NCBI RefSeq assembly: GCF_000719335.1
Contig: NZ_JOGB01000014.1
Span: forward strand, 62,001-126,000
DNA from: Streptomyces sp. NRRL S-87
GTDB taxonomy: Bacteria > Actinomycetota > Actinomycetes > Streptomycetales > Streptomycetaceae
Direction of reading: 5' to 3'
DNA: 64,000 nt
The notes beneath the pieces are model-generated. The model had not been told where the DNA came from and did not search any database. It saw nothing but the letters and a program-made list of their open reading frames with translations. The position numbers and the translations under genes were made by a program. Each line of letters begins with the position of its first letter. The stretch's first letter is position 1. Below, piece after piece: positions 34,581 through 45,280 of the stretch.

Positions 34581-35522
34581 TCAGCGCAGGAAGGGGTCCA
34601 CGGCCACGGCCACGAACAGCAGCGACACGTAGGTGATGGACCAGTGGAAGAGGCGCATCTCCTTGAGCTTGCCGCCCGTCGCACCGGACTTGGCACGGGC
34701 CTGGAGGGCGTGCGCCTCCCACAGCCACCAGCCGCCGGCCGCCAGCGCCACGGCGGTGTAGAACCAGCCGGTGTAGCCGAGCGGGGTGAGCAGCAGCGAG
34801 ACGGCGACCATCACCCAGCTGTAGACGACGATCTGGCGGGCGACCACCTTGTTCGAGGCGACGACCGGGAGCATCGGCACGCCCACGCGCGCGTAGTCCT
34901 CCTTCACCTTCATGGACAGCGGCCAGTAGTGCGGCGGCGTCCAGAAGAAGATGACGAGGAACAGGATGACCGCGGCCCACGACATGGAGTTCGTGACCGA
35001 GGACCAGCCGATGAGCACCGGCATGCAGCCGGCGATGCCGCCCCACACGATGTTCTGCGCGGTACGGCGCTTGAGGATCATCGTGTAGACGACGACGTAG
35101 AAGAGGAGCGCACCGAGCGACAGGGCGGCGGACAGCCAGTTGACGAGCAGGCCGAACCACAGGGTCGACACCACGGCCAGGACGAGGCCGAAGACCAGGC
35201 CCTCGCGCGGGCTGACCATGCCGGTCACCAGCGGCCGCTGCGACGTGCGGTCCATCAGCGCGTCGATGTCGCGGTCGATGTACATGTTGAGCGCGTTGGC
35301 ACCGCCCGCCGACAGGTAACCGCCGAGGCAGGTCGCCAGAACCAGCCACAGCGAGGGCACGCCCTGCTCGGCGAGGAACATCACCGGCACTGTGGTGATC
35401 AGCAGAAGTTCGATGATCCGCGGCTTGGTCAAAGCCACGAAACCCATGGCCCGGGCCCCGAACGGCCGGTGACCGGGGCTCGTCCCGAGCACCCCCGCTG
35501 GACGGGATTCGACGGCCGTCAC
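34581..35522 (-). CDS. ctaB: Protoheme IX farnesyltransferase (heme O synthase)
   Basis: 313 residues from GTG 35522 with AGGGG upstream; a GTG two codons earlier is equally possible. UbiA-type prenyltransferase with nine helices. The Asp-rich motif [20 protein letters not shown] is followed by RPLVTG, and the second motif is [15 protein letters not shown]. Adds a farnesyl group to protoheme to give heme O. It is divergent from tkt. Confidence 0.95.
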   Translation of the reverse strand: MTAVESRPAGVLGTSPGHRPFGARAMGFVALTKPRIIELLLITTVPVMFLAEQGVPSLWLVLATCLGGYLSAGGANALNMYIDRDIDALMDRTSQRPLVTGMVSPREGLVFGLVLAVVSTLWFGLLVNWLSAALSLGALLFYVVVYTMILKRRTAQNIVWGGIAGCMPVLIGWSSVTNSMSWAAVILFLVIFFWTPPHYWPLSMKVKEDYARVGVPMLPVVASNKVVARQIVVYSWVMVAVSLLLTPLGYTGWFYTAVALAAGGWWLWEAHALQARAKSGATGGKLKEMRLFHWSITYVSLLFVAVAVDPFLR

Positions 35523-35847
35523 GCACACCCCTGACAGAGACTCCCAGCAAGCTTTCGGGCGTGAATGCCCCGTAAAGACTTGCGCGTACCACGCCACTGT
35601 AGACGTTGCCCATACGTGGCCCTGCGCGGGGGTCGGCTCGTGTTGGACCGACCGGATCACACGTACGGGCGTGATCTCGGGGGTGCGCCGACCGCGCGAT
35701 CCGACCCGGACGGGCGGTGGGCACTCGAATAGCCGCACGCCCCGTCGACGGTAGGCTCGGAAACACAACCGGTGCGCGTTTGGCCACCGGGCGACCGGTG
35801 ACCTTCGTCACCGGGATTCGACATGTGGAGAGGAGCCCTGACCCAGG
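35523..35847. other. Divergent ctaB-tkt promoter region
   Basis: 325 bp. A TAGGCT -10-like box at 35753-35758 could serve the tkt operon, giving a leader of about 80 bases. On the ctaB side the stretch GTAAAGACTTGCGCG at about 35572-35586 is relatively AT-rich. GGAGAGGAG precedes the tkt GTG. No hairpin, RNA gene or small coding frame was convincing. Confidence 0.45.
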
Positions 35848-37950
35848 GTGAGCACCAAGCCGACCACCACAGAGCTCGACTGGACCGAGTTGGACCAGCG
35901 GGCCGTTGACACCGCCCGCATCCTGGCCGCGGATGCCGTACAAAAGGTCGGCAACGGCCACCCGGGTACGGCGATGAGCCTGGCACCCGCCGCCTATCTC
36001 CTGTTCCAGAAGGTCATGCGCCACGACCCCGCCGACCCCGAGTGGGTCGGCCGCGACCGCTTCGTGCTGTCCGCGGGCCACTCCTCGCTGACCCTCTACA
36101 CCCAGCTCTACCTGGCCGGCTTCGGTCTGGAGCTGGACGACCTGAAGTCGTTCCGCACCTGGGGCTCCAAGACGCCGGGCCACCCGGAGTACGGACACAC
36201 CAAGGGCGTCGAGACCACCACCGGCCCGCTGGGCCAGGGTGTCGCCAACGCGGTGGGCATGGCCATGGCCGCCCGCTACGAGCGCGGCCTGTTCGACCCG
36301 GAGGCCGCCCCGGGCACCTCTCCCTTCGACCACATGGTCTACGCCATCGCCGGTGACGGCTGCCTCCAGGAGGGCATCTCCGCCGAGGCCTCCTCGCTGG
36401 CCGGCCACCAGAAGCTGGGCAACCTGGTCCTGCTCTGGGACGACAACCACATCTCCATCGAGGGCGACACCGAGACCGCGGTCTCCGAGGACACCCTCAA
36501 GCGCTACGAGGCCTACGGCTGGCACGTCCAGCGCGTCGCGCAGCAGGAGAACGGCGACCTCGACCCCAAGGCCCTGTACGCCGCCCTGCAGGCCGCCAAG
36601 GCCGAGACCGAGCGTCCGTCCTTCATCGCGGCCCGCTCGATCATCGCCTGGCCGGCCCCGCACGCCCAGAACACCGAGGCCGCCCACGGCTCGGCGCTGG
36701 GCGACGACGAGGTCGCCGCCACCAAGCGCGTCCTCGGCTTCGACCCCGAGCAGACCTTCGAGGTCTCCGACGAGGTCATCTCCCACACCCGCAAGGCGCT
36801 CGACCGCGGCCGCGACGTGCGCGCCGAGTGGGAGAAGGAGCTCGCCGCCTGGCGCACCGCCAACCCCGAGCGCGCCGCCGAGTTCGACCGCATCCAGGCC
36901 AACGAGCTGCCCGCGGGCTGGGAGGACAAGCTCCCGGTCTTCGAGCCCGGCACCGGTGTCGCCACCCGCGCCGCGTCCGGCAAGGTGCTGCAGGCGCTCG
37001 GCTCGGTCATCCCGGAGCTGTGGGGCGGCTCGGCCGACCTGGCCGGCTCCAACAACACCACCATCGACAAGACCTCCTCGTTCCTGCCGGAGGGCAACCC
37101 GCTGCCGGAGGCCGACCCGTACGGCCGCACCATCCACTTCGGCATCCGCGAGCACGCCATGGCCGCGGAGATGAACGGCATCGCGCTGCACGGCCACACC
37201 CGCATCTACGGCGGCACCTTCCTGGTGTTCTCCGACTACATGCGCAACGCCGTGCGCCTGTCCGCCCTGATGCACCTGCCGGTGACGTACGTGTGGACGC
37301 ACGACTCCATCGGCCTCGGCGAGGACGGCCCGACCCACCAGCCGGTCGAGCACCTGGCCTCGCTGCGCGCCATCCCGGGCCTGGCCGTGGTCCGCCCGGC
37401 CGACGCCAACGAGACCGCCATCGCCTGGCGCGAGATCCTCAAGCGCCACACCAAGGTCTTCGGCAAGGGCACCCCGCACGGCCTGGCGCTGACCCGCCAG
37501 GGCGTGCCGACCTACGAGCGCAACGAGGACGCGGCCAAGGGCGGCTACGTGCTGTTCGAGGCCACGGGCCCCGCGGGCGAAACCGCTGACGCCCAGGTCG
37601 TCCTCATCGGCACCGGCTCCGAGGTCCAGCTGGCCGTGGCCGCCCGCGAGGCGCTGCAGGCCGAGGGCATCCCGGCCCGGGTCGTCTCGATGCCCTCGGT
37701 CGAGTGGTTCGAGGAGCAGGACCAGGAGTACAAGGACAGCGTCCTGCCGCCGTCGGTCAGGGCCCGTGTCGCGGTCGAGGCCGGCATCGGCCTGACCTGG
37801 CACCGCTACGTCGGCGACGCCGGCCGGATCGTGTCGCTGGAGCACTTCGGCGCCTCGGCCGACGCGAAGGTGCTGTTCCGCGAGTTCGGGTTCACCCCGG
37901 AGGCCGTGACCGCCGCCGCCAAGGAATCGATCGCCGCCGCCGCGCGCTGA
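35848..37950 (+). CDS. tkt: Transketolase
   Basis: 700 residues from GTG 35848 with GGAGAGGAG. Thiamine diphosphate enzyme moving two-carbon units between sugar phosphates. TPP/Mg site [18 protein letters not shown] with the Asn of DDNHISIEG; substrate histidines in [10 protein letters not shown] and [11 protein letters not shown]; the Pyr domain with [17 protein letters not shown] and [18 protein letters not shown]. First gene of tkt-tal-zwf-opcA-pgl. Confidence 0.97.
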   Translation: MSTKPTTTELDWTELDQRAVDTARILAADAVQKVGNGHPGTAMSLAPAAYLLFQKVMRHDPADPEWVGRDRFVLSAGHSSLTLYTQLYLAGFGLELDDLKSFRTWGSKTPGHPEYGHTKGVETTTGPLGQGVANAVGMAMAARYERGLFDPEAAPGTSPFDHMVYAIAGDGCLQEGISAEASSLAGHQKLGNLVLLWDDNHISIEGDTETAVSEDTLKRYEAYGWHVQRVAQQENGDLDPKALYAALQAAKAETERPSFIAARSIIAWPAPHAQNTEAAHGSALGDDEVAATKRVLGFDPEQTFEVSDEVISHTRKALDRGRDVRAEWEKELAAWRTANPERAAEFDRIQANELPAGWEDKLPVFEPGTGVATRAASGKVLQALGSVIPELWGGSADLAGSNNTTIDKTSSFLPEGNPLPEADPYGRTIHFGIREHAMAAEMNGIALHGHTRIYGGTFLVFSDYMRNAVRLSALMHLPVTYVWTHDSIGLGEDGPTHQPVEHLASLRAIPGLAVVRPADANETAIAWREILKRHTKVFGKGTPHGLALTRQGVPTYERNEDAAKGGYVLFEATGPAGETADAQVVLIGTGSEVQLAVAAREALQAEGIPARVVSMPSVEWFEEQDQEYKDSVLPPSVRARVAVEAGIGLTWHRYVGDAGRIVSLEHFGASADAKVLFREFGFTPEAVTAAAKESIAAAAR

Positions 37951-37984
37951 CGCAGGCACCGGCACCAGAGGAGATGCAATTCCC

Positions 37985-39103
37985 ATGACAGACGCACTCA
38001 AGCGCCTCTCGGACGAGGGCGTGGCGATCTGGCTGGACGACCTGTCGCGCAAGCGCATCACGTCCGGCAACCTGGCCGAGCTCATCGACCAGAGCCACGT
38101 CGTCGGTGTGACGACCAACCCGTCGATCTTCCAGAAGGCGATCAGCAGCGGCGACGGCTACGAGCAGCAGCTGAAGGACCTGGCGGCCCGCAAGGTCACC
38201 GTCGACGAGGCCATCCGCATGATCACCACGGCGGACGTCCGCGACGCCGCCGACATCCTGCGCCCGGTCTACGACACGACCGACGGCCAGGACGGCCGGG
38301 TCTCCATCGAGGTCGACCCCCGCCTGGCGCACAACACCGGTGCGACCGTCGCGGAGGCCAAGCAGCTGGCCTGGCTGGTGGACCGCCCGAACACGCTCAT
38401 CAAGATCCCGGCGACCAAGGCCGGCCTGCCGGCGATCACCGAGGTCATCGGCCTCGGCATCAGCGTCAACGTGACGCTGATCTTCTCGCTGGAGCGCTAC
38501 CGCGAGGTCATGGACGCCTACCTGGCGGGCCTGGAGAAGGCCAAGGAGCGCGGGCTGGACCTGTCGAAGATCCACTCGGTCGCCTCGTTCTTCGTCTCCC
38601 GCGTGGACTCCGAGATCGACAAGCGCCTGGACAAGGTCGGCACCGACGAGGCCAAGGCCCTCAAGGGCAAGGCGGCCCTCGCCAACGCCCGGCTGGCCTA
38701 CCAGGCGTACGAGGAGGTCTTCTCCTCCGACCGCTGGGCCGCCCTGGACCGCGCCCACGCCAACAAGCAGCGCCCGCTGTGGGCCTCGACCGGCGTCAAG
38801 GACCCGGCGTACAAGGACACCCTGTACGTCGTGGACCTGGTCGCCCCGGGCACCGTCAACACCATGCCCGAGGCCACCCTGGAGGCCACGGCCGACCACG
38901 GCGAGGTCACCGGCGACACGGTCCGCGGCACCTACGAGCAGGCCCGCGCCGAGCTCGACGCGGTCGCGGCCCTGGGCATCTCGTACGACGATGTTGTCCA
39001 GCTGCTCGAGGACGAGGGCGTCGAGAAGTTCGAGGCGTCCTGGAACGACCTGCTCAAGTCGACCGAGGCGGAGCTGGACAAGCTCGCCCCCACGGAGGCC
39101 TGA
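37985..39103 (+). CDS. tal: Transaldolase
   Basis: 372 residues, the long actinobacterial type. Schiff-base lysine in [14 protein letters not shown]; other family stretches [28 protein letters not shown] and [18 protein letters not shown]. Begins 34 bp after tkt with AGGAGA upstream. Links transketolase products back to fructose 6-phosphate. Confidence 0.96.
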   Translation: MTDALKRLSDEGVAIWLDDLSRKRITSGNLAELIDQSHVVGVTTNPSIFQKAISSGDGYEQQLKDLAARKVTVDEAIRMITTADVRDAADILRPVYDTTDGQDGRVSIEVDPRLAHNTGATVAEAKQLAWLVDRPNTLIKIPATKAGLPAITEVIGLGISVNVTLIFSLERYREVMDAYLAGLEKAKERGLDLSKIHSVASFFVSRVDSEIDKRLDKVGTDEAKALKGKAALANARLAYQAYEEVFSSDRWAALDRAHANKQRPLWASTGVKDPAYKDTLYVVDLVAPGTVNTMPEATLEATADHGEVTGDTVRGTYEQARAELDAVAALGISYDDVVQLLEDEGVEKFEASWNDLLKSTEAELDKLAPTEA

Positions 39104-39108
39104 AAACC

Positions 39109-40635
39109 TTGTCTCTCAACGGAGCGAACCCGCTTCGTGACGCACAGGACCGGCGGCTCCCGCGGATCGCGGGGCCGTCCGGCCTGGTCATCTTCGGCGT
39201 TACGGGCGACCTCTCGCGCAAGAAGCTGATGCCCGCCGTCTACGACCTCGCGAACCGGGGTCTGCTGCCGCCGGGCTTCTCCCTGATCGGCTTCGCCCGC
39301 CGCGAGTGGGAGCACGAGGACTTCGCACAGGTGGTCCACGACGCGGTCAAGGAGCACTCGCGCACGCCCTTCCGCGAAGAGGTCTGGCAGCAGCTGGTGC
39401 AGGGCTGCCGTTTCGTCCAGGGCGACTTCGACGACGACGCCGCGTTCGAGACGCTCGCGTCGACCATCGAGGAGCTCGACAAGGCCCAGGGCACGGGCGG
39501 CAACTTCGCCTTCTACCTGTCGGTCCCGCCGAAGTTCTTCCCGAAGGTGGTCCAGCAGCTCAAGGAGCACGGGCTCGCCCAGAAGGACGGCTCGTGGCGA
39601 CGTGCCGTCATCGAGAAGCCGTTCGGCCACGACCTGGCCAGCGCACAGGAGCTCAACAAGATCGTCCACGAGGTCTTCCCCCGGGACGAGGTCTTCCGTA
39701 TCGACCACTACCTCGGCAAGGAGACCGTCCAGAACATCCTGGCGCTCCGGTTCGCCAACACGATGTTCGAGCCGATCTGGAACCGGTCGTACGTCGACCA
39801 CGTGCAGATCACCATGGCCGAGGACATCGGCATCGGCGGCCGCGCCGGGTACTACGACGGCATCGGCGCCGCCCGTGACGTCATCCAGAACCACCTGCTC
39901 CAGCTGCTCGCGCTGACCGCGATGGAGGAGCCCGGCTCCTTCCACCCCAAGGCGCTGGTGGCCGAGAAGCTGAAGGTCCTCAGCGCCGTCGAGGTGCCCG
40001 AGGACCTGGGCAAGCACACCGTGCGCGCCCAGTACACCTCCGCCTGGCAGGGCGGCGAGAAGGTCGTCGGCTACCTCGAAGAGGACGGGATCAACCCCGC
40101 GTCGAAGACCGACACCTACGCCGCGATCCGCCTGGAGATCAACAACCGCCGCTGGGCGGGCGTGCCGTTCTACCTGCGCACCGGCAAGCGGCTGGGCCGC
40201 CGCGTCACCGAGATCGCGGTGGTCTTCAAGCGCGCTCCGTACCTGCCGTTCGAATCCGGCGCGACCGAGGAGCTGGGGCAGAACGCCCTGGTCATCCGCG
40301 TGCAGCCGGACGAGGGCGTCACGGTGCGGTTCGGCTCCAAGGTGCCCGGCACCTCCATGGAGGTCCGGGACGTCACGATGGACTTCGCCTACGGCGAGTC
40401 CTTCACGGAGTCCAGCCCCGAGGCGTACGAGCGCCTCATCCTCGACGTGCTGCTGGGTGACGCGAACCTGTTCCCGCGCCACCAGGAGGTCGAGCTGTCC
40501 TGGAACATCCTCGACCCGATCGAGCAGTACTGGGACGCGCACGGCAAGCCGGCCACCTACCCGGCGGGCACGTGGGGTCCCGTCGAGGCCGACGAGATGC
40601 TCGCACGAGACGGACGGAGCTGGCGCCGGCCATGA
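39109..40635 (+). CDS. zwf: Glucose-6-phosphate 1-dehydrogenase
   Basis: 508 residues starting at TTG 39109, chosen because GGAGG (39094-39098) lies ten bases upstream and the sequence SLNGANPLRDAQDRRLPRIA matches the usual head of the protein; no ATG or GTG fits. NADP-binding motif FGVTGDLSRKKLMPA, active site RIDHYLGKE, and IEKPFGHD. First oxidative step of the pentose phosphate pathway. It starts 5 bp after tal and overlaps opcA by 4 bp. Confidence 0.95.
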   Translation: MSLNGANPLRDAQDRRLPRIAGPSGLVIFGVTGDLSRKKLMPAVYDLANRGLLPPGFSLIGFARREWEHEDFAQVVHDAVKEHSRTPFREEVWQQLVQGCRFVQGDFDDDAAFETLASTIEELDKAQGTGGNFAFYLSVPPKFFPKVVQQLKEHGLAQKDGSWRRAVIEKPFGHDLASAQELNKIVHEVFPRDEVFRIDHYLGKETVQNILALRFANTMFEPIWNRSYVDHVQITMAEDIGIGGRAGYYDGIGAARDVIQNHLLQLLALTAMEEPGSFHPKALVAEKLKVLSAVEVPEDLGKHTVRAQYTSAWQGGEKVVGYLEEDGINPASKTDTYAAIRLEINNRRWAGVPFYLRTGKRLGRRVTEIAVVFKRAPYLPFESGATEELGQNALVIRVQPDEGVTVRFGSKVPGTSMEVRDVTMDFAYGESFTESSPEAYERLILDVLLGDANLFPRHQEVELSWNILDPIEQYWDAHGKPATYPAGTWGPVEADEMLARDGRSWRRP

Positions 40636-41798
40636 AGATCGATCTCACGGAGACCACCTCCAGCAAGATCAACGCCGCGCTGGTGCAGGCGCGCCGGGAC
40701 ATCGGCACGCCTGCCATCGGCATGGTGCTCACCCTCGTCATCGTCACCGACGAGGAGAACGCCTACGACGCGCTGAAGTCCGCCAAGGACGCCTCCCACG
40801 AGCACCCCTCGCGGATCATCGTGGTCATCAAGCGCGCCACCCGCTCCCCCCGCAACCGCCGTGACACGCGGCTGGACGCGGAGGTGCGGGTGGGGGCCGA
40901 CTCCGGCACCGGCGAGACGGTCGTCCTGCGCCTGCACGGGGAGCTGACGGGCCACGCCCAGTCGGTGGTCCTGCCGCTCCTGCTGCCGGACGCGCCCGTC
41001 GTGGTGTGGTGGCCCGACAGCGCGCCCTCGGACGTGGCCGGCGACCCGCTGGGCGCGCTCGCCCAGCGCCGCATCGTCGACACGTACGCCGCCGAGGACC
41101 CGTACGCGGAGCTGACCGCCCGCGCCGGGACGTACGCCCCCGGTGACACGGACCTGTCGTGGACCCGGATCACCCCGTGGCGCTCGATGCTGGCGGCCGC
41201 GCTCGACCAGCAGACGGTCACCGTCACCGGTGCGACCGTCGAGGGCGAGGACGACAACCCCAGCTGCGAGCTGCTGGCCATGTGGCTGGCGGACCGCCTG
41301 GACGTCCCGGTGCGCCGGACCCGCTCGACGGGCCCGGGCCTGACCGCGGTGCGGCTGGAGAGCGCCGCCGGCACGATAGTCCTCGACCGGGCCGACGGCT
41401 CGCTGGCGACGCTGTGCATGCCGGGGCAGCCGGACCGCGCGGTGGCGCTCAAGCGCCGCGACACCGCGGAGCTGCTGGCCGAGGAGCTGCGGCGGCTGGA
41501 CCCGGACAACACCTTCGAGTCCTCGCTGAAGTTCGGCGTGGAGCGGCTGGAGGCGCAGGGCGCGGCGGTCGCCGGCCGCTCCGCGCAGGGCGCCGGGACC
41601 GCGGACGCCCCGGCCGCGGCGGGCGCCACCGCGGCGGGCGCGGCGGACGACACCGCGGCGGGCGCGGCCGAGGCCGTCGAGGCCGACGCCGACGCCGGTG
41701 GGGCCGAGGCCGGTACCGAGGCGGTTCCGGCCGGAAAGGCCGCCCCGAAGGCCGCGACCTCGAAGAAGGCGCCGGCCAAGAAGGCGGTGGCCTCGTGA
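40632..41798 (+). CDS. opcA: Glucose-6-phosphate dehydrogenase assembly protein OpcA, with Ala/Lys-rich tail
   Basis: 388 residues. The first 305 or so are a normal OpcA: TLVIVTDEENAYDALKSAK, LPLLLPDAPVVVWWPDSAPS, WTRITPWRSMLAAALDQ, ESSLKFGVERLEAQG. OpcA is needed for activity of the neighbouring Zwf. Beyond that is a low-complexity extension of about 80 residues, Ala/Gly/Asp/Glu-rich, ending in PKAATSKKAPAKKAVAS, similar to histone H1-like lysine tails. Overlaps zwf and pgl by 4 bp each. Confidence 0.93.
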   Translation: MKIDLTETTSSKINAALVQARRDIGTPAIGMVLTLVIVTDEENAYDALKSAKDASHEHPSRIIVVIKRATRSPRNRRDTRLDAEVRVGADSGTGETVVLRLHGELTGHAQSVVLPLLLPDAPVVVWWPDSAPSDVAGDPLGALAQRRIVDTYAAEDPYAELTARAGTYAPGDTDLSWTRITPWRSMLAAALDQQTVTVTGATVEGEDDNPSCELLAMWLADRLDVPVRRTRSTGPGLTAVRLESAAGTIVLDRADGSLATLCMPGQPDRAVALKRRDTAELLAEELRRLDPDNTFESSLKFGVERLEAQGAAVAGRSAQGAGTADAPAAAGATAAGAADDTAAGAAEAVEADADAGGAEAGTEAVPAGKAAPKAATSKKAPAKKAVAS

Positions 41799-42577
41799 GC
41801 ACCCCCCAGGTGGTCGTCCACCGTGACAAGGAGCTGATGGCCCAGGCCGCGGCCGCGCGCCTGATCACCAGGATCGTGGACGCCCAGGCCGCCCGCGGTT
41901 CCGCCTCCGTGGTCCTCACGGGCGGGCGCAACGGCAACGGCCTGCTGGCCGCCCTCGCCGCCGCCCCCGCCCGGGACGCGGTGGACTGGTCGCGGATCGA
42001 CCTCTGGTGGGGCGACGAGCGGTACGTCCCGGCCGACGACCCGGAGCGCAACCACGTCCAGGCCCGCGAGGCGCTGCTGGACTCGGTTCCGGTCGACCCG
42101 GCCCGGGTGCACGCGATGCCCGCGCTGGACGGCCCGTACGGCGCGGACGTGGACGCGGCGGCCGCCGCGTACGCCGACGAGCTGGCCCGGGCGGCCGGTC
42201 CGGAGGACCACGGCCCGGTGCCGCGGTTCGACGTGCTGATGCTCGGTGTGGGGCCGGACACGCACGTGGCCTCGCTCTTCCCGGAGCTGCCGGGCGTGCG
42301 CGAGCAGGCCCGTACGGTCATCGGCGTGCACGGCGCGCCGAAGCCGCCGCCGACCCGGATCTCGCTGACCCTCCCGGCCATCCGGGCGGCCCGCGAGGTG
42401 TGGCTGCTGGCCGCGGGTGAGGACAAGGCCGGCGCGGTCGCCATCGCGCTGGGCGGCGCGGGCGAGGTCCAGGCCCCGGCCGCGGGCGCCTACGGCCACG
42501 TGCGCACGCTGTGGCTGCTCGACCGGGCCGCGGCGGCGAAGCTCCCGCCGGCGCTGTACCCGCCGGCCTCGGCGTAG
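41795..42577 (+). CDS. pgl: 6-phosphogluconolactonase
   Basis: 260 residues from GTG 41795. DevB/SOL type: SVVLTGGRNGNGLLAAL, WWGDERYVPADDPERNH, DVLMLGVGPDTHVASLFPE, PPTRISLTLPAI. Note that the usual MGxDGH motif reads GVGPDTH. Hydrolyses the lactone made by Zwf. Last gene of the pentose phosphate operon. Confidence 0.95.
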   Translation: MSTPQVVVHRDKELMAQAAAARLITRIVDAQAARGSASVVLTGGRNGNGLLAALAAAPARDAVDWSRIDLWWGDERYVPADDPERNHVQAREALLDSVPVDPARVHAMPALDGPYGADVDAAAAAYADELARAAGPEDHGPVPRFDVLMLGVGPDTHVASLFPELPGVREQARTVIGVHGAPKPPPTRISLTLPAIRAAREVWLLAAGEDKAGAVAIALGGAGEVQAPAAGAYGHVRTLWLLDRAAAAKLPPALYPPASA

Positions 42578-42597
42578 CCGCCGTACCGGGTACGGCC

Positions 42598-42631
42598 AAG
42601 GGCCCCGCTCTCCTGCGAGAGCGGGGCCCTT
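42598..42631. terminator. Bidirectional terminator between pgl and pgi
   Basis: AAGGGCCCCGCTCTC and GAGAGCGGGGCCCTT form a perfect 15 bp stem with loop CTGC. Confidence 0.9.
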
Positions 42632-42641
42632 CTCCGTTCGG

Positions 42642-44291
42642 TCAGCCGCGGCCGCGCAGCTCGCGGTACGTGGCGACCAGGGCCTGGGTGGAGGCGTCCA
42701 GCCCGCCGACCTCCGCTGCACCGGTCAGCGCCGGCTCGATCCGCTTGGCGAGGACCTTGCCGAGCTCCACGCCCCACTGGTCGAAGGAGTCGATGTTCCA
42801 GACCGCGCCCTGGACGAACACCTTGTGCTCGTAGAGGGCGATCAGCTGGCCGAGCACGGACGGCGTCAGGGAGGACGCGAGGACCGTGGTCGTCGGGTGG
42901 TTGCCGCGGAAGGTCTTGTGCGGGACCAGCGGCTCGGCGACGCCCTCCGCCCGTACCTCCTCCGGGGTCTTGCCGAAGGCCAGCGCCTGCGTCTGGGCGA
43001 AGAAGTTGGCCATCAGCAGGTCGTGCTGGGCCGCCAGGGCCGGCGGCAGCACGCCGACCGGCTCGGCGAAGCCGATGAAGTCCGCCGGGATCACCTTCGT
43101 GCCCTGGTGGATCAACTGGTAGTAGGCGTGCTGCCCGTTGGTGCCGGGAGTGCCCCAGACCACCGGGCCGGTCTGCCACTCCACCGGGTTGCCGTCCCGG
43201 TCCACCGACTTGCCGTTGGACTCCATGTCCAACTGCTGCAGGTAGGCGGTGAACTTGGAGAGGTAGTGCGAGTACGGGAGCACCGCGTGCGACTGCGCGT
43301 CGAAGAAGTTTCCGTACCAGACGCCCAGCAGGCCCATCAGCAGCGGCGCGTTCTGCTCGGCCGGCGCGGTCCTGAAGTGCTCGTCCACCAGCCGGAATCC
43401 GGCGAGCATCTCGCGGAAGCGGTCCGGGCCGATGGCGATCATCAGGGAGAGGCCGATGGCCGAGTCGTACGAGTAGCGGCCGCCGACCCAGTCCCAGAAC
43501 TCGAACATGTTGGCCGTGTCGATGCCGAACGCGGCGACCTTCTCGGCGTTGGTGGAGAGCGCCACGAAGTGCTTGGCGACGGCCTCCTCGGCGCCGAGGC
43601 CCTCCAGCAGCCAGCTCCGGGCGGACGTGGCGTTGGTGACGGTCTCGATGGTGGTGAAGGTCTTGGACGCGACGATGAACAGCGTCTCGGCCGGGTCCAG
43701 CCCGTGCACGGCCTCGTAGAGGTCCGCGCCATCGACGTTGGAGACGAAACGGACCGTCAGGTCGCGGTCGGTGAAGGTGCGCAGCGCCTCGTACGCCATC
43801 GCCGGACCGAGGTCGGATCCGCCGATGCCGATGTTGACGACGTTGCGGATGCGCCGGCCGGTGTGACCCGTCCACTCCCCCGAGCGGACCCGCTCGGCGA
43901 AGGCCGCCATCTTGTCGAGCACCGCGTGGACGGCGGGGACGACGTTCTCCCCGTCGACCTCGACGACCGCGTCCGCGGGCGCGCGCAGGGCGGTGTGCAG
44001 GACCGCCCGCCCCTCGGTGGTGTTGATCTTCTCGCCGCGGAACATCGCGTCCCGCAGCTCCGTCACGCCGGTCGCGGCGGCCAGGTCGCGCAGCAGGCCC
44101 AGCGTCTCGTCGGTGACCAGGTGCTTCGAGTAGTCGATGTGCAGGTCGCCGACGCGCAGCGTGTACGCGGTGCCGCGGCCCGGGTCCGCGGCGAAGAGCT
44201 CCCTCAGGTGCGTGTCTGCGAACTGCTCCCGGTGCTTGGCCAGCGCGGCCCATTCGGGGATCCGGTTCAGCTTTGCCTTCGTCTCGGACAT
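42642..44291 (-). CDS. pgi: Glucose-6-phosphate isomerase
   Basis: 549 residues from ATG 44291. Motifs: [64 protein letters not shown] and [13 protein letters not shown], with the conserved Glu of the active site and catalytic His in [10 protein letters not shown]. Joins glycolysis with the pentose phosphate operon that it faces. Confidence 0.96.
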   Translation of the reverse strand: MSETKAKLNRIPEWAALAKHREQFADTHLRELFAADPGRGTAYTLRVGDLHIDYSKHLVTDETLGLLRDLAAATGVTELRDAMFRGEKINTTEGRAVLHTALRAPADAVVEVDGENVVPAVHAVLDKMAAFAERVRSGEWTGHTGRRIRNVVNIGIGGSDLGPAMAYEALRTFTDRDLTVRFVSNVDGADLYEAVHGLDPAETLFIVASKTFTTIETVTNATSARSWLLEGLGAEEAVAKHFVALSTNAEKVAAFGIDTANMFEFWDWVGGRYSYDSAIGLSLMIAIGPDRFREMLAGFRLVDEHFRTAPAEQNAPLLMGLLGVWYGNFFDAQSHAVLPYSHYLSKFTAYLQQLDMESNGKSVDRDGNPVEWQTGPVVWGTPGTNGQHAYYQLIHQGTKVIPADFIGFAEPVGVLPPALAAQHDLLMANFFAQTQALAFGKTPEEVRAEGVAEPLVPHKTFRGNHPTTTVLASSLTPSVLGQLIALYEHKVFVQGAVWNIDSFDQWGVELGKVLAKRIEPALTGAAEVGGLDASTQALVATYRELRGRG

Positions 44292-44368
44292 CAACCCACT
44301 TCTTCCGTCCTGTCGTGCCCCGCCACCCCCCAACCTAAAGGATCAGGAGGCCCGTACCGGACACAAAC

Positions 44369-44410
44369 GGGCCCGGCCCGCGGGAGAGGTGCCTCCCGCG
44401 GGCCGGGCCC
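44369..44410. terminator. Terminator after the RbpA-family gene
   Basis: GGGCCCGGCCCGCGGGAG and CTCCCGCGGGCCGGGCCC form a perfect 18 bp stem with a 6-base loop, between pgi and rbpA. Confidence 0.88.
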
Positions 44411-44434
44411 GGAAGTCATGCGGTGTACCGCGGC

Positions 44435-44770
44435 TCAGATCTCGCCCCGCAGCTTGGCGAGGGCCTCCGCGAGGATGGCCTCGCCGTCGGCGTCCGTGCG
44501 GCGCTCGCGCACGTACGCGAGGTGGGTCTTGTACGGCTCGGTCCGCGGCGGGGCCGGGGGGTTGTCCCGGTCCTGACCGGCCGGGAAGCCGCAACGCGGG
44601 CAGTCCCAGGTGTCCGGTACCTGCGCGTCGCTCGCGAAGCTCGGCTGCGTCTCGTGCCCGTTCGAGCACCAGAAGGAGATGCGCAGGCGCGGCGCGGACT
44701 CGCCGCGCTCGGCCTCACCCATCGGCCCCGCTCCGACCCGGCTTCCACGGATCGCGTTGCCACTTGCCAC
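44435..44770 (-). CDS. rbpA: RbpA-family RNA polymerase-binding protein
   Basis: 111 residues from GTG 44770. RbpA proteins bind RNA polymerase and principal sigma factors and activate initiation. N-terminal tail AIRGSRVGAG, the zinc-binding-like core FWCSNGHETQPSFASDAQ with WDCPRCGFPAGQD, and the C-terminal sigma-contact helices KTHLAYVRERRTDADGEAIL. It is shorter than and diverged from the main Streptomyces RbpA as I remember it (which has the form SERALRGTRLGATSYE), so it may be the paralogue. A good promoter lies upstream. Confidence 0.85.
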   Translation of the reverse strand: MASGNAIRGSRVGAGPMGEAERGESAPRLRISFWCSNGHETQPSFASDAQVPDTWDCPRCGFPAGQDRDNPPAPPRTEPYKTHLAYVRERRTDADGEAILAEALAKLRGEI

Positions 44771-44832
44771 GGTCGTAACTCCCTGCGTAATGGTGCCGCG
44801 TTCGCGTCGTCAATGTCCGCCGCGGGCGCCCC

Positions 44833-44861
44833 AGTCTACGGAACTCCCAACGCGCGTCCAA
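44833..44861 (-). promoter_or_regulatory. Promoter of the RbpA-family gene
   Basis: On the minus strand TTGGAC (44861-44856), a 17 bp spacer and TAGACT (44838-44833): a near-consensus housekeeping (HrdB-type) promoter. The leader would be about 55 bases. Confidence 0.65.
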
Positions 44862-44881
44862 TGGCCGGAGTTACTTCTCGG

Positions 44882-45118
44882 TCAGCGGTCGAGCTTCAGC
44901 ACCAGGCCAAGTGCGACAATGCACGCGAACCAGCACGTGCCGACCACGATGGTGATGCGGTCCAGGTTGCGCTCCGCCACCGAGGAGCCGCCGACGGAGG
45001 ACTGCATGCCGCCGCCGAACATGTCGGAGAGGCCGCCGCCCTTGCCCTTGTGCATCAGCACCAGCAGCATCAGCAGCAGGCTGAAGACGATCAGGGCGAT
45101 CGAGAACCCCATAATCAC
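44882..45118 (-). CDS. secG: Preprotein translocase subunit SecG
   Basis: 78 residues from GTG 45118. Two membrane helices (SIALIVFSLLLMLLVLMHKG and ITIVVGTCWFACIVALGLVL) around the loop GGLSDMFGGGMQSSVGGSSV, typical of actinobacterial SecG. Part of the SecYEG channel. Its place next to tpiA is conserved in actinobacteria. Confidence 0.95.
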   Translation of the reverse strand: MIMGFSIALIVFSLLLMLLVLMHKGKGGGLSDMFGGGMQSSVGGSSVAERNLDRITIVVGTCWFACIVALGLVLKLDR

Positions 45119-45176
45119 GGCTGGATCCTACTTTCCTGGTAAATCGAGGCCTGGCTGCGGCCCTGAGTGGGGCGAG

Positions 45177-45217
45177 GCGGGGGCCAGTGGCTGCTGATTC
45201 AGCCCCCTGGCCCCCGC
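45177..45217. terminator. Hairpin between tpiA and secG
   Basis: GCGGGGGCCAG (45177-45187) pairs perfectly with CTGGCCCCCGC (45207-45217), 63 bp after tpiA and before secG on the minus strand. Confidence 0.65.
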
Positions 45218-45280
45218 AAGAGTACGACGGATCCGCCCTACCGCCTACTCACCGCCGTGATCGCGGCGAGCGGCACGGGA

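Noticed and set aside
34552..38118. A 1188-codon minus-strand open frame across tkt and ctaB
   Set aside because: It is a shadow of tkt in one part and off-frame from ctaB in another; no domain is visible and codon bias favours the other strand or frame.
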